Below, piece by piece: positions 16,220-25,760 of a DNA stretch of 31,235 nucleotides. How positions within the stretch are numbered: position 1 is the first letter of the stretch; the number at the start of each line of letters is the position of its first letter. Source of the DNA: Holdemanella porci (lineage in GTDB: Bacteria > Bacillota_I > Bacilli_A > Erysipelotrichales > Erysipelotrichaceae); the NCBI RefSeq assembly GCF_019052655.1, contig NZ_JAHQVB010000022.1:1-31235 (forward strand), read 5' to 3'. Below the pieces are notes generated by a model that did not search any database, was not told where the DNA came from, and was given only the letters and a program-made list of their open reading frames with translations. Both the position numbers and the translations under genes were made by a program.

Positions 16220-19200
16220 CTAAGCATGTACTTGTTCAAAAGCCATTAGACTGGCTTCATCATCATGATAGCCTTTGGCCTTTAATTCTTGAATCAATGT
16301 TGTGATCTTTTCATAATCTTTAGGTACGATCTTTTTAAAGTTGGATAATTCATGATCAAGATTTGATAAAATCTTTTGGGCAACATCTGAATTTGTATAT
16401 TTGTAGTGATTCTTTAATAATTGCGTTAATGTTTCAATATCCGCTTTACCACTCACTTCATACGTATTGACTAATTGTTTATTTAAACGTGTATATAAAT
16501 CATGGTTAGGATCATAAATATACGCAATACCACCAGACATGCCCGCTGCTAAGTTTTTACCAGTTTGACCTAAAATCACAACAGTACCGCCTGTCATATA
16601 TTCAAGGCCATGATCTCCAATACCTTCGACTACAGCACTTGCTCCTGAGTTACGTACCGCAAAACGTTCACCGGCCATACCACGAATATAGGCTTCACCA
16701 CTAGTAGCACCATATAAGGCCACATTACCAATAATGACGTTTTCATTTGGCTTGAAAGTCGCTTCTTTTTTAGGTTGAATGATCAACTTACCACCAGATA
16801 AGCCCTTGCCAAAGTAGTCATTCGCATCGCCATGAACATCTAAAGTGATTCCTTTTTGTACAAAAGCACCAAAAGATTGTCCTGCACCACCGTTACAATG
16901 AACAGTATATGTATCGTCTTGTAGAGTGTTATTAAATTGTTTTGTGACTACACTGGATAAAATAGTTCCGACTGTACGATCTGTACTTGAAATGGAGATT
17001 GTTTCCGCATGAGGCTTTTTCTCATTGAAATAAGGCTCAAACTTAGGAAGCAATATTTTCATATCTACCGTTTTTTCAAGTTCAAAATCGTATGTATCTT
17101 TTGGCTCATAATGAATATTGTAAGGTGTCATTAAAATGTTAGAGTAATCCATATTCGCATCTTCATTCACTTCTAGATTGTCCGTATGACCCACCATTTC
17201 ATTGATTGTGTGGTAGCCAAGATCAGCCATAATTTCTCTTAATTCACGCGCAATAAACAGCATGAAATTCATGACATATTCTGGCTTTCCTTTGAAACGC
17301 TTTCTTAATTTTTGGTTCTGTGTAGCCACACCAAAAGGACAAGTATCTAGATTACATACACGCATCATCATACATCCCATAGTAACAAGTGGTGCAGTCG
17401 CAAAGCCAAATTCTTCAGCACCTAATAAGCAGGCAATGGCTACATCTTTTCCGGTCATTAATTTTCCGTCGGTTTCAATTAAAACACGACTTCTTAAACC
17501 GTTCTCGACTAAGTTTTGGTGGGCTTGGGCCAAACCTAATTCCCATGGAAGACCCGCGTGGTGAATACTACTTTGGGAAGCCGCACCTGTTCCTCCATCA
17601 TAGCCAGAAATTAAGACGACGGTAGCTCCGGCTTTGGCAACACCAGATGCAATCGTACCAACACCCGCTTCGGAGACAAGCTTAACACTAATTCGAGCTT
17701 TTGGGTTGGCATTTTTTAAGTCGTAGATCAATTGAGCTAAATCTTCAATGGAATAGATGTCGTGGTGAGGAGGAGGGGAAATTAAAGATACACCTGGCGT
17801 TGAATATCGAGTTTTCGCAATCCATGGATAGACTTTTTTGCCTGGCAAGTGTCCACCTTCACCTGGTTTTGCACCCTGTGCCATTTTGATCTGGATTTCT
17901 TTGGCACTGACTAAATATTCTTCGGTGACGCCAAAACGACCGCTCGCCACTTGCTTAATAGCCGAATTCTTTTCTGTACCTAAACGTTCTGGTTTTTCAC
18001 CACCTTCACCTGAATTGGATTTACCACCCAATCGATTCATGGCGATGGCCATACATGTATGGGCTTCTTCAGAGATAGAACCATAGCTCATGGCACCTGT
18101 CTTAAAGCGTTTTACGATTTCGTATTCACTTTCCACTTCCGATAATGGGATTGAATTTCTTGTCTTTTTAAAGTGCAATTGACTTCTTAAATGATGTTTT
18201 TGATTATTTGAATTCAATTCACTGGAATATTCTTTAAATAAATCGTAGTTATTGGTTTGTGTAGCTCTTTGAAGTTTCACAATGGTTTCAGGAGAATATA
18301 AGTGATCCTCTTTTCCATCACCCTTTCTAAGTTTATGGAATCCAATGGAATCTAGACTTGTATCGGTTGTAAGTCCTAATGGATCATAAGCACGATCATG
18401 ATGATAGATCAAATCTTTTTCAATATCTTCTAAAGTGATGCCCTCCACTTCACTAATAGTGTTTGTGAAGTAGGTATCGATAACTTCTTTAGAGATGCCA
18501 ATGGCTTCAAAGATTTGAGCGCCTTGATACGATTGAAGCGTTGAAATACCCATTTTTGCGGCAATCTTAACAATACCTTTTAAAATGGCTTCATTATAAT
18601 CATCAATCGCAATATTTACTTCTTTATCTAACATATTCAATTGAATCATTTCTTCAATACATTCATGTGCTAAATATGGATAGATGGCAGTTGCACCATA
18701 ACCTAAAATCGTTGCGAATTGATGAACATCTCTTGGTTCACCACTTTCTAGAATGATGGATACATCGGTTTTCTTTTTCGTCTTAACTAAGTGTTGTTCT
18801 AAGGCAGACACAGCTAAAAGACTTGGAATGGCCATGTGACCTTCATCGACACCTTTATCGGAAAGAATCAAAATATTGGCGCCATTTCGATAGGCTTTAT
18901 CACATTCAATAAATAAGTTTTCTAATGCTTCTTTTAACGATGTGCCACGATAGAATAATAGAGAAATCGTTTCATTTTTAAATCCTGTCTGATTTAATTG
19001 ACGAATCTTATCCATATCGCGTGATGTTAGAATGGGATTATTGACCTCTAAGACGGTACAGTTGCCGGATTTATCTTGGAGCAGGTTTCCATCACTACCA
19101 ATATAGATGGTTGTATCTGTGACAACTTCTTCACGTAAAGAATCAATTGGTGGGTTGGTTACTTGGGCGAAGAGTTGTTTAAAGTAATGGAATAAACTTA

Positions 19201-20659
19201 AATGATTTTGGGAATAAATTGCCAAAGGAATATCGGTACCCATCGCACTTGTTGGTTCAAGTTTTACGCGGGCCATTGGTAAAATAATATCTTTTACATC
19301 TTCATAGGTATAGCCGAAGACTTTATAAAGAATATCTCTTTCATGTTGCGAGTGGATGTGTGTTTTTTTATCAGGAGCTGGTAGATCCTTCAGGTATAAT
19401 AAGTGGTTGTCTAACCATTCTCCATATGGATTTGAAGAGGCATATTCATTTTTAAGATCATAGTCTTCAATCAATTTCTTTTTCTTGGTATCCACAAGTA
19501 GCATTTTACCGGGTTCAAGTCTTGATTTTTTTACGATTTTCTTTTCATCAATATCCAATACACCAACTTCACTTGATAAAATCAACATGTTGTCGCTTGT
19601 TAGGTAGTAACGACTTGGTCGAAGTCCATTACGGTCAAGTACAGCTCCGACTTTTTGCCCATCACTAAATAAAATAGCGGCTGGACCATCCCATGGTTCC
19701 ATCATTGTGGCATAGTAGTGGTAGAAATCTTTCTTCTTTTGATCCATGGTTTGGTGTTTCCATGGTTCTGGAATCAAGATCATAACGGCTTTTTCAAGTG
19801 GCATGCCATTCATGACTAAGAATTCTAGGGCGTTATCTAACATGGCAGAATCGGAACCCGAAGTATTGATGATGGGTAAGATCTTACTTGAATTTTCATC
19901 CAAGAATTTTGAATGCATACTTTCTTCACGTGCTAACATCTTATTGACGTTGGCACGGATGGTATTGATTTCACCGTTGTGGGCAATATAGCGGTTTGGA
20001 TGCGCTCTTTGCCATGATGGTGTTGTATTGGTAGAGAAACGTGAGTGTACGATCGCAATCGCAGACTTATAGTTTTCATCTTGTAAATCAAAGTAGAATT
20101 TTCTTAATTGAGAAACGAGAAACATACCTTTATAAACAATGGTACGACTGCTTAATGAGGCCACATAGGTTTCTTTACAACTCTTTTCAAATTCGCGTCG
20201 AATCACATATAGCTTTTGTTCTAGATCTGTATCGCCTTGGACAAAGGCTTGGTAAATGCTAGGCATACAATCTTTGGCTTTTTGGCCGAGGATGGAATCA
20301 TCACATGGAACTTTTCGCCAAGTGATGAATGTGCATCCTTCTTGTTCGACAAGTTTTTCAAACATTTTTTTGTGTTGGTTTAAAAGCAGTTTATTTCTTG
20401 GCAAGAAAAACATACCGACACCATAGTGTTCGGGTAGTTTGATGTTGTCTTTCTTTAATGTGTTGCGAAAAAAGTCATCACTGATTTGAAGGAGAATACC
20501 AACTCCATCACCCACTTTACCACTGGCATCTTTACCAGCGCGGTGTTCTAGTTTTTCTACAATGTGCAATGCTTTGTCTAAGACATCATAGCTTTGTTTG
20601 CCATCGATTTGAACTACGGTACCAATACCGCAGGCATCGTGTTCGATTTCATAATTCAT
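16220..20659 (-). CDS. gltB: glutamate synthase (NADPH) large subunit
   Basis: GltB makes two glutamates from glutamine and 2-oxoglutarate. The 1479-residue length is normal for bacterial enzymes. The N-terminus is a class II glutamine amidotransferase whose catalytic Cys (residue 10, in HDACGIG) becomes the new N-terminus after removal of a short leader. The FMN synthase domain (about residues 800-1200) includes KPGEGGHLPGKKV and SGYDGGTGAASQSSIHHAG. The 3Fe-4S cluster motif is exact: GCMMMRVCNLDTCPFG, spaced C-x5-C-x4-C. The C-terminal glycine-rich GXGXG-type beta helix follows. It lies between asnB (16 bases upstream) and gltD, forming one operon with glnN. Confidence 0.97.
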   Translation of the reverse strand: MNYEIEHDACGIGTVVQIDGKQSYDVLDKALHIVEKLEHRAGKDASGKVGDGVGILLQISDDFFRNTLKKDNIKLPEHYGVGMFFLPRNKLLLNQHKKMFEKLVEQEGCTFITWRKVPCDDSILGQKAKDCMPSIYQAFVQGDTDLEQKLYVIRREFEKSCKETYVASLSSRTIVYKGMFLVSQLRKFYFDLQDENYKSAIAIVHSRFSTNTTPSWQRAHPNRYIAHNGEINTIRANVNKMLAREESMHSKFLDENSSKILPIINTSGSDSAMLDNALEFLVMNGMPLEKAVMILIPEPWKHQTMDQKKKDFYHYYATMMEPWDGPAAILFSDGQKVGAVLDRNGLRPSRYYLTSDNMLILSSEVGVLDIDEKKIVKKSRLEPGKMLLVDTKKKKLIEDYDLKNEYASSNPYGEWLDNHLLYLKDLPAPDKKTHIHSQHERDILYKVFGYTYEDVKDIILPMARVKLEPTSAMGTDIPLAIYSQNHLSLFHYFKQLFAQVTNPPIDSLREEVVTDTTIYIGSDGNLLQDKSGNCTVLEVNNPILTSRDMDKIRQLNQTGFKNETISLLFYRGTSLKEALENLFIECDKAYRNGANILILSDKGVDEGHMAIPSLLAVSALEQHLVKTKKKTDVSIILESGEPRDVHQFATILGYGATAIYPYLAHECIEEMIQLNMLDKEVNIAIDDYNEAILKGIVKIAAKMGISTLQSYQGAQIFEAIGISKEVIDTYFTNTISEVEGITLEDIEKDLIYHHDRAYDPLGLTTDTSLDSIGFHKLRKGDGKEDHLYSPETIVKLQRATQTNNYDLFKEYSSELNSNNQKHHLRSQLHFKKTRNSIPLSEVESEYEIVKRFKTGAMSYGSISEEAHTCMAIAMNRLGGKSNSGEGGEKPERLGTEKNSAIKQVASGRFGVTEEYLVSAKEIQIKMAQGAKPGEGGHLPGKKVYPWIAKTRYSTPGVSLISPPPHHDIYSIEDLAQLIYDLKNANPKARISVKLVSEAGVGTIASGVAKAGATVVLISGYDGGTGAASQSSIHHAGLPWELGLAQAHQNLVENGLRSRVLIETDGKLMTGKDVAIACLLGAEEFGFATAPLVTMGCMMMRVCNLDTCPFGVATQNQKLRKRFKGKPEYVMNFMLFIARELREIMADLGYHTINEMVGHTDNLEVNEDANMDYSNILMTPYNIHYEPKDTYDFELEKTVDMKILLPKFEPYFNEKKPHAETISISSTDRTVGTILSSVVTKQFNNTLQDDTYTVHCNGGAGQSFGAFVQKGITLDVHGDANDYFGKGLSGGKLIIQPKKEATFKPNENVIIGNVALYGATSGEAYIRGMAGERFAVRNSGASAVVEGIGDHGLEYMTGGTVVILGQTGKNLAAGMSGGIAYIYDPNHDLYTRLNKQLVNTYEVSGKADIETLTQLLKNHYKYTNSDVAQKILSNLDHELSNFKKIVPKDYEKITTLIQELKAKGYHDDEASLMAFEQVHA

Positions 20660-20676
20660 AATTTACACAATCCTTT

Positions 20677-22260
20677 CTATTTTCCACTGTCTCCATAGTT
20701 TGATAAATAACGAGCACTCGGATCGTTGACGTTACATCCTTGCCAGTTTTTATTTGGCATCCAGAAATCTTTGATCATGCCTGCCTGTTCAGGGTAGTAA
20801 GATTCAAAAATTTCACGATATAATAGAGACTCTTTTGTGAATGGAGTACAGTATTTATATTGTTTGATTTTTTCTTCAAATTCAGCATCTGTATACTGCT
20901 TTTCGGCATATTCTTTAATATCATCACTTAATGAGTGACCGACCGCATCGGAGAAGGCGGCTTTTTCTCGCATTAAAATATCGTAAGGAAGAATTTTGTC
21001 TTTTTCAAACGCATGACGAAGTAAATATTTTCCTTTATTGTACGTATTCATTTTCTTTTTTGGATCTATAGCCATAACGTATTTGACAAAATCTAAATCG
21101 CCAAAGGGAACACGGGCTTCAATGGAGTTTGTGGAAATACAGCGATCGGCTCTTAATACATCGTACATATACAGTTCATGTATACGTTTAACACTTTCTT
21201 GTTGGAATTCTTGGGCGCTTGGGGCAAAATCTGTATATTTGTAGCCAAACAATTCATCACTGATTTCTCCAGTTAGTAATACGCGAATGTTACTTTGTTC
21301 ATGAATGGCTTTACAGATGAGATACATTCCAATGCTGGCGCGAATGGTTGTGATGTCAAAAGTAGCCAAAGTTTGAATGACGGATTTGATAGCATTTAAG
21401 ACATCTTCTTTATTAATAATGATTTCATGGTGGTTAGAGCCAATAAAGTCAGCGACTTCTTTGGCATATTTTAAATCGATCGCATCTTCTTCCATTCCAA
21501 TCGCATAGGTTTCAATGGGTTTATTGAGTAATTTTTGACTGATGGCACAAACTAGACTTGAATCTAATCCTCCACTCAATAAGAATCCTAGTGGGGCATC
21601 GGCATCCAATCTTTTCTTGACACCCTCCACTAATTTATCGTGAATATTGGAACAGATTGTTTCTAGATCTGAAGTGATTACTTCATCAACTTTAGTAATG
21701 TCTAAGTAACAAGTGAATTTGCCATCGGCATAATAGTGTCCTGGAGGGAATGGAAAGATTTGTTCGACAATGGAAACTAGGTTTTTGGCTTCAGAGGCAA
21801 AGACGATATTATGATTTTGATCATAGCCATAAAATAATGGACGGATTCCGATTGGGTCTCTGGCGGCAATAAAATCGTTTTTCTTGGCATCATAAATAAT
21901 GCAGGCGTATTCAGCGTCTAATTTTTTAAACATGTCTAAGCCGTATTTTTCATAGAGTGGTAGAAGAATTTCACAGTCGCTTTGTGAGACAAATGTATAG
22001 CCGTTTTTTTCAAGTTCATCTTTGATGGCTCGAAAGCCATAGATCTCACCGTTACATACCACATAATTGCCATTTCTTTCAAATGGCTGCATGCCAAGAG
22101 GACTTAGTCCCATGATGGATAGTCTTTGAAAGCCTATATAGCCGCATCCGACTTCTTGAATTCTTTCGTCGTCTGGACCTCTTGTATATGTCGCAAGTAA
22201 TGCTTGATGAATGGATTCTTTATCTACTTTTAATGATTTATATCCAATAATTGTACACAT
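20677..22260 (-). CDS. asnB: asparagine synthase (glutamine-hydrolysing)
   Basis: AsnB makes asparagine from aspartate, ATP and glutamine. The 527-residue product begins MCTIIGYK, so Cys2 is the amidotransferase nucleophile exposed after Met removal. The glutaminase domain shows RGPDDERI, FQRLSIMG and NGEIYGFRAIKDEL. The synthetase domain carries the ATP pyrophosphatase loop LLSGGLDSSL (about residues 229-238) and GEISDELFGYKY. Length is close to the E. coli AsnB type (about 554). AAAGGAG precedes the ATG. A hairpin with a short T run separates it from glnN, so asnB may be expressed at a lower level than glnN by partial readthrough. Confidence 0.95.
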   Translation of the reverse strand: MCTIIGYKSLKVDKESIHQALLATYTRGPDDERIQEVGCGYIGFQRLSIMGLSPLGMQPFERNGNYVVCNGEIYGFRAIKDELEKNGYTFVSQSDCEILLPLYEKYGLDMFKKLDAEYACIIYDAKKNDFIAARDPIGIRPLFYGYDQNHNIVFASEAKNLVSIVEQIFPFPPGHYYADGKFTCYLDITKVDEVITSDLETICSNIHDKLVEGVKKRLDADAPLGFLLSGGLDSSLVCAISQKLLNKPIETYAIGMEEDAIDLKYAKEVADFIGSNHHEIIINKEDVLNAIKSVIQTLATFDITTIRASIGMYLICKAIHEQSNIRVLLTGEISDELFGYKYTDFAPSAQEFQQESVKRIHELYMYDVLRADRCISTNSIEARVPFGDLDFVKYVMAIDPKKKMNTYNKGKYLLRHAFEKDKILPYDILMREKAAFSDAVGHSLSDDIKEYAEKQYTDAEFEEKIKQYKYCTPFTKESLLYREIFESYYPEQAGMIKDFWMPNKNWQGCNVNDPSARYLSNYGDSGK

Positions 22261-22283
22261 AAATTACATCTCCTTTATAGACG

Positions 22284-22307
22284 GAAAAACCGGGCGTATG
22301 CCGGTTT
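22284..22307 (-). terminator. hairpin between glnN and asnB, probable partial terminator
   Basis: On the minus strand AAACCGG (22307-22301) pairs with CCGGTTT (22293-22287) over a 7-base loop, followed by a short T run. It overlaps the glnN stop codon. The short tail and 45-base gap to asnB suggest attenuation rather than a full stop. Confidence 0.6.
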
Positions 22308-24396
22308 ATTGAATTCCGAATAATAATTTTCCATATGTTGGAAATGGCCAATCTCTATTAGAAGTAATGACTTCAAGTTCGTCGCATGGTTTTCTTAAAG
22401 CGGCCATGTCTTGGATAATGAAGTCTCTTACATAGAAGGCTGATTTTTCAAAATCATCAATTTCATGTAGTTTTTTAACATCGTTTTCAAGTGTCATCAT
22501 AGCTTGGTAAGCTTCGGTTAAATATTCACTGATTTTTTTAGCTGTTTCAAGTTCATAGGTTAAGTCGATACCGATTGCCTTTTTATTTGTGATGGTATCT
22601 GTCAATTCTTTAGAGAACTTACTTGCGGCTGGTAAAATGTCTTTTTTCGCGATGTCTAACATGGTCAATGCTTCAATGTTGATTTGTTTTTCGTATTCAT
22701 CCATTAAAATCTCATATCTTGATTCCACTTCTTCTTTAGATAAAACTTTTTGTCTTTCAAATAGGGCAATGTTTTCTTCGGTTTTGAAGTATGGAAGGGC
22801 ATCTGGCGTTGTCTTTAAGTTTAATAAGCCTCTAGACTCCGCTTCTTTAACCCAAGAATCATCATATCCGTTGCCATTGAAGATAATGCGCTTGTGGTTT
22901 TTGATAGTATCTTTGATCAAAGCATGTAATGTAGTGTCAAAATCATCGCTAGCTTCAAGAATGTCCGCAAATTTTTCGATTTCATCCGCAATGACTGTAT
23001 TTAACACAATATTGCATCCGGCAATACTTGAGTTAGATCCGGGCATTCTGAATTCGAATTTGTTTCCTGTAAATGCGAATGGAGAAGTACGGTTACGGTC
23101 GGTTGAATCTTTAGGGAATTTAGGAAGAACGGTTGCTCCAATCTTCATCAATTCTTTTTCTTTTCCATCATATGGTTTGTCTTCTTCAATGGCCTTTAAT
23201 ACAGCAGTTAATTCATCACCTAAGAAAATAGAGATAATAGCTGGAGGCGCTTCATTAGCACCTAGTCTATGATCGTTACCTGCAGTGGCTACGCTTAATC
23301 GTAGTAAGTCTTGGTGTTCATCTACAGCTTTAATAATAGTAGCTAAGAAGACTAAAAATTGTGCGTTTTCATGAGGTGTATCGCCTGGTTCTAATAAGTT
23401 GATTCCTGTATCCGTAGATAAAGACCAGTTATTGTGCTTACCACTTCCGTTGATTCCTTCAAATGGTTTTTCATGAAGTAGGGCAACCAATCCATGTTTT
23501 TTCGCAACTCTTTGAATCAATTCCATTGTCAATTGGTTGTGGTCTGTTGCGATATTTGTCGTTGTAAAGATTGGGGCTAATTCATGTTGAGCAGGTGCTA
23601 CTTCATTGTGTTCAGTTTTTGCCAAGATGCCAAGTTTCCATAACTCTTTATTTAAATCGGACATAAATTCTTGAACACGACTTTTGATTGTTCCAAAATA
23701 ATGATCTTCCAATTCTTGTCCTTTAGGGCATGGTGCACCAAATAATGTACGTCCTGTATAGATCAAGTCTTTTCTTTGTTCATAATATTTCTGGTCAACT
23801 AAGAAATATTCTTGTTCAGGTCCGACGGTTGTTTTAATGGTTTGAACATCGTCATTGCCAAATAATTTCACAATACGTAAGGCTTGTTTATTAATGGCCT
23901 GCATACTTCTTAATAGTGGTGTTTTCTTATCTAGGGCGTGTCCTGAGTAAGAGCAGAAAGCGGTTGGAATACAAAGAACTCCGTTTTTAATAAAGGCATA
24001 GCTTGTTGGATCCCAAGCTGTATATCCTCTTGCTTCAAATGTGGCTCTTAATCCACCATTTGGAAAACTTGAGGCGTCTGGCTCACCTTTGATTAATTCT
24101 TTTCCACTAAATTCCATAATGACTTTGCCATCTTTATCTGGATTGATGAAGCCATCATGCTTTTCAGCTGTAACTCCTGTCATTGGTTGGAACCAGTGTG
24201 TATAGTGTGTTGCTCCTTGTTCTAAGGCCCATTCTTTCATAGCGTGGGCTACCGCGTTTGCGATTTTGATATTTAACTGTTTTCCATCGCGAATTGTTTT
24301 TTCTAATTCGCGATATGTATCTTTTGCGAGCTTTTCTCGCATAACAGATTCATCAAAAACTTTACTTCCAAAAATTTCTTCTACGATCGATTTCAT
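22306..24396 (-). CDS. glnN: glutamine synthetase type III
   Basis: Type III glutamine synthetase joins ammonia to glutamate using ATP. The 696-residue length is diagnostic, since type I enzymes are about 445 residues. Recognisable stretches are THWFQPMTGVTAEKHDGFI, TVGPEQEYFLVDQKYY, KTEHNEVAPAQHELAPIF and HEKPFEGINGSGKHNNWSL (with the GINGSGKH nucleotide and glutamate binding loop), and AGNDHRLGANEAPPAI. It is the first gene of glnN-asnB-gltB-gltD. A near-consensus promoter and a leader hairpin/terminator upstream imply antitermination control. A second, type I-like synthetase is transcribed divergently. Confidence 0.96.
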   Translation of the reverse strand: MKSIVEEIFGSKVFDESVMREKLAKDTYRELEKTIRDGKQLNIKIANAVAHAMKEWALEQGATHYTHWFQPMTGVTAEKHDGFINPDKDGKVIMEFSGKELIKGEPDASSFPNGGLRATFEARGYTAWDPTSYAFIKNGVLCIPTAFCSYSGHALDKKTPLLRSMQAINKQALRIVKLFGNDDVQTIKTTVGPEQEYFLVDQKYYEQRKDLIYTGRTLFGAPCPKGQELEDHYFGTIKSRVQEFMSDLNKELWKLGILAKTEHNEVAPAQHELAPIFTTTNIATDHNQLTMELIQRVAKKHGLVALLHEKPFEGINGSGKHNNWSLSTDTGINLLEPGDTPHENAQFLVFLATIIKAVDEHQDLLRLSVATAGNDHRLGANEAPPAIISIFLGDELTAVLKAIEEDKPYDGKEKELMKIGATVLPKFPKDSTDRNRTSPFAFTGNKFEFRMPGSNSSIAGCNIVLNTVIADEIEKFADILEASDDFDTTLHALIKDTIKNHKRIIFNGNGYDDSWVKEAESRGLLNLKTTPDALPYFKTEENIALFERQKVLSKEEVESRYEILMDEYEKQINIEALTMLDIAKKDILPAASKFSKELTDTITNKKAIGIDLTYELETAKKISEYLTEAYQAMMTLENDVKKLHEIDDFEKSAFYVRDFIIQDMAALRKPCDELEVITSNRDWPFPTYGKLLFGIQ

Positions 24397-24414
24397 AATG
24401 GCTCTCCTTTACAT

Positions 24415-24479
24415 AAAAAAAGGGCAAGGACACTAAAAAAACTAGGGTTTGACCTATGTTTTCTTTGGCGTCCTTGCCA
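24415..24479 (-). promoter_or_regulatory. ANTAR-type attenuator in the glnN leader
   Basis: On the minus strand TGGC-AAGGAC-GCCA (24479-24466) is a hairpin with a hexaloop having A at position 1 and G at position 4, the pattern bound by ANTAR proteins. After ten bases a second hexaloop hairpin follows, TAGG-TCAAAC-CCTA (24456-24443), which lacks that A and G. The strand GGCAAGGAC (24478-24470) can instead pair with GTCCTTGCC (24431-24423), which is followed by seven T residues: a terminator. Hairpin and terminator are mutually exclusive. The ANTAR protein is encoded next door. Confidence 0.75.
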
Positions 24480-24490
24480 TGTATGCATTC

Positions 24491-24518
24491 ATTATAAACA
24501 GATATTTTGTGTTGTCAA
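24491..24518 (-). promoter_or_regulatory. promoter of the glnN operon
   Basis: On the minus strand a perfect TTGACA (24518-24513), a 16-base spacer and a perfect TATAAT (24496-24491). Expected start near 24484, just before the leader hairpin. Its strength fits control by attenuation downstream rather than by weak initiation. Confidence 0.85.
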
Positions 24519-24537
24519 TGAAAAAATGTAAAATGAT

Positions 24538-24566
24538 TTGAAAACAGGATGAAAATAGTGTATTAA
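24538..24566 (+). promoter_or_regulatory. candidate promoter of the glnA-ANTAR unit
   Basis: TTGAAA (24538-24543), 17-base spacer, TATTAA (24561-24566). The predicted start lies at the ribosome binding site, so this transcript has almost no leader and no attenuator. Confidence 0.5.
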
Positions 24567-24584
24567 TTATTTGAGGTGAATTGT

Positions 24585-25754
24585 ATGACGTATAATGATG
24601 TATTAAATTTTTGTGAAGAACAAGACGTTCGATTTATTCGTCTTTCTTATTTTGATATGTATGGTACACAGAAAAATGTTTCTGTTTTGCCAACCGAATT
24701 AAAAAGGGCATTTGTGGAAGGAATTAGCTTTGATGCCAGTGCCATTGATGGCTTTCTAGATGAAGTGCATAGTGATCTATTCTTATATCCAGATCCAAAC
24801 ACTATGAGTATCTTGCCATGGCGCAGTATGGATGGAAGTGTCATTCGTATGTATTGTGATATTAAATATCCGGATGGGACGCCTTTTGAAAGGGATGTGC
24901 GCTATATATTAAAGAAAGCGGTCAATAAAGCGAAAGAAATGGGAATCAGTGTTAACTTTGGTTCAGAATTTGAATTCTATTTATTTAAGCAGGATGAAAA
25001 TGGAGAAAATACTTATGTCCCATTGGATCGTGCGGGGTATATGGATATTTCACCATTAGATAAAGGGGAAAATGTTCGTCGTGAGATTTGTTTAACATTA
25101 TCGGAAATGGGAATTGATCCAGAGGTTTCGCATCATGAGATGGGTCCTGGGCAAAATGAGATTGATTTTCGTTATTCAAGTGCTTTACAAGCAGCGGATA
25201 ATGCGGCTACATTTAAGTGGGTTGTAGAGGCTTTAGCGAATATGCAGGGTTTAGTCGCTGACTTTTCACCAAAACCTTTAGAGGATCAGCCCGGTAATGG
25301 GATGCATATTAATATGAGTGTGGATCAACATGAAGAGCTGTTGATGCCTTTTATGGCGGGTATTTTAAATCATATTGAAGAAATGACAGCTTTTTTAAAT
25401 CCGACAAAACACTCCTACAAGCGTTTTGGGAAGGATAAGGCGCCAAGCTATATTTCCTGGTCGTATCAGAATCGTAATCAATTGATTCGTATTCCGGCTA
25501 CACATTCGACAAATCGTATGGAGTTAAGAAGTCCGGATTGTAGCTGTAACATATATCTTACGTATGCCTTATTGATTTATGCCGGTTTAGAGGGGATTGA
25601 AAAGAACATGGTACCCGATCCTTGTACGGATATTGTATCGAGTGATACAAGAAAGCTTCCTCAAAGTTTAAAAGAGGCAAAGGTAAAGGCTTTGAATTCG
25701 GATTGGTTAAAACAAGTTTTAGGAAAAGATGTAGTGGATATTTATGTTGGGTAA
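24585..25754 (+). CDS. glnA: glutamine synthetase type I-like, short at the C-terminus
   Basis: The 389-residue product has the type I fold order. Near the N-terminus is FDASAIDGF with the metal-region Asp, then SDLFLYPDPNTMSILPW. Next come GSEFEFYLFK, SHHEMGPGQNEIDFRY, GNGMHINMS, APSYISWSYQNRNQLIRIPA and NRMELRSPD with the catalytic flap Glu. It differs from typical enzymes in two ways: the loop before GMH reads LEDQPGNGMH rather than FGxNGSGMH, and the usual tail with the RTQV-x-x-WE region is missing after DIYVG. It may be an active variant, a related ligase or a regulator-like homologue. GAGGTG (24573-24578) fits ATG 24585. The ANTAR gene starts seven bases after the stop. Confidence 0.8.
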   Translation: MTYNDVLNFCEEQDVRFIRLSYFDMYGTQKNVSVLPTELKRAFVEGISFDASAIDGFLDEVHSDLFLYPDPNTMSILPWRSMDGSVIRMYCDIKYPDGTPFERDVRYILKKAVNKAKEMGISVNFGSEFEFYLFKQDENGENTYVPLDRAGYMDISPLDKGENVRREICLTLSEMGIDPEVSHHEMGPGQNEIDFRYSSALQAADNAATFKWVVEALANMQGLVADFSPKPLEDQPGNGMHINMSVDQHEELLMPFMAGILNHIEEMTAFLNPTKHSYKRFGKDKAPSYISWSYQNRNQLIRIPATHSTNRMELRSPDCSCNIYLTYALLIYAGLEGIEKNMVPDPCTDIVSSDTRKLPQSLKEAKVKALNSDWLKQVLGKDVVDIYVG

Positions 25755-25760
25755 GTGCGT

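Noticed and set aside
17262..18086. Plus-strand open frames opposite gltB
   Set aside because: They are antisense to the conserved FMN domain of glutamate synthase and have no start signals.
22589..23272. Long plus-strand open frame (227 codons) opposite glnN
   Set aside because: It is antisense to a strongly conserved glutamine synthetase and shows no recognisable protein features.
24415..24479. glnN leader as a glutamine riboswitch
   Set aside because: The conserved glutamine-aptamer sequence blocks are absent, while the hexaloop/terminator overlap and the neighbouring ANTAR gene fit protein-mediated antitermination.
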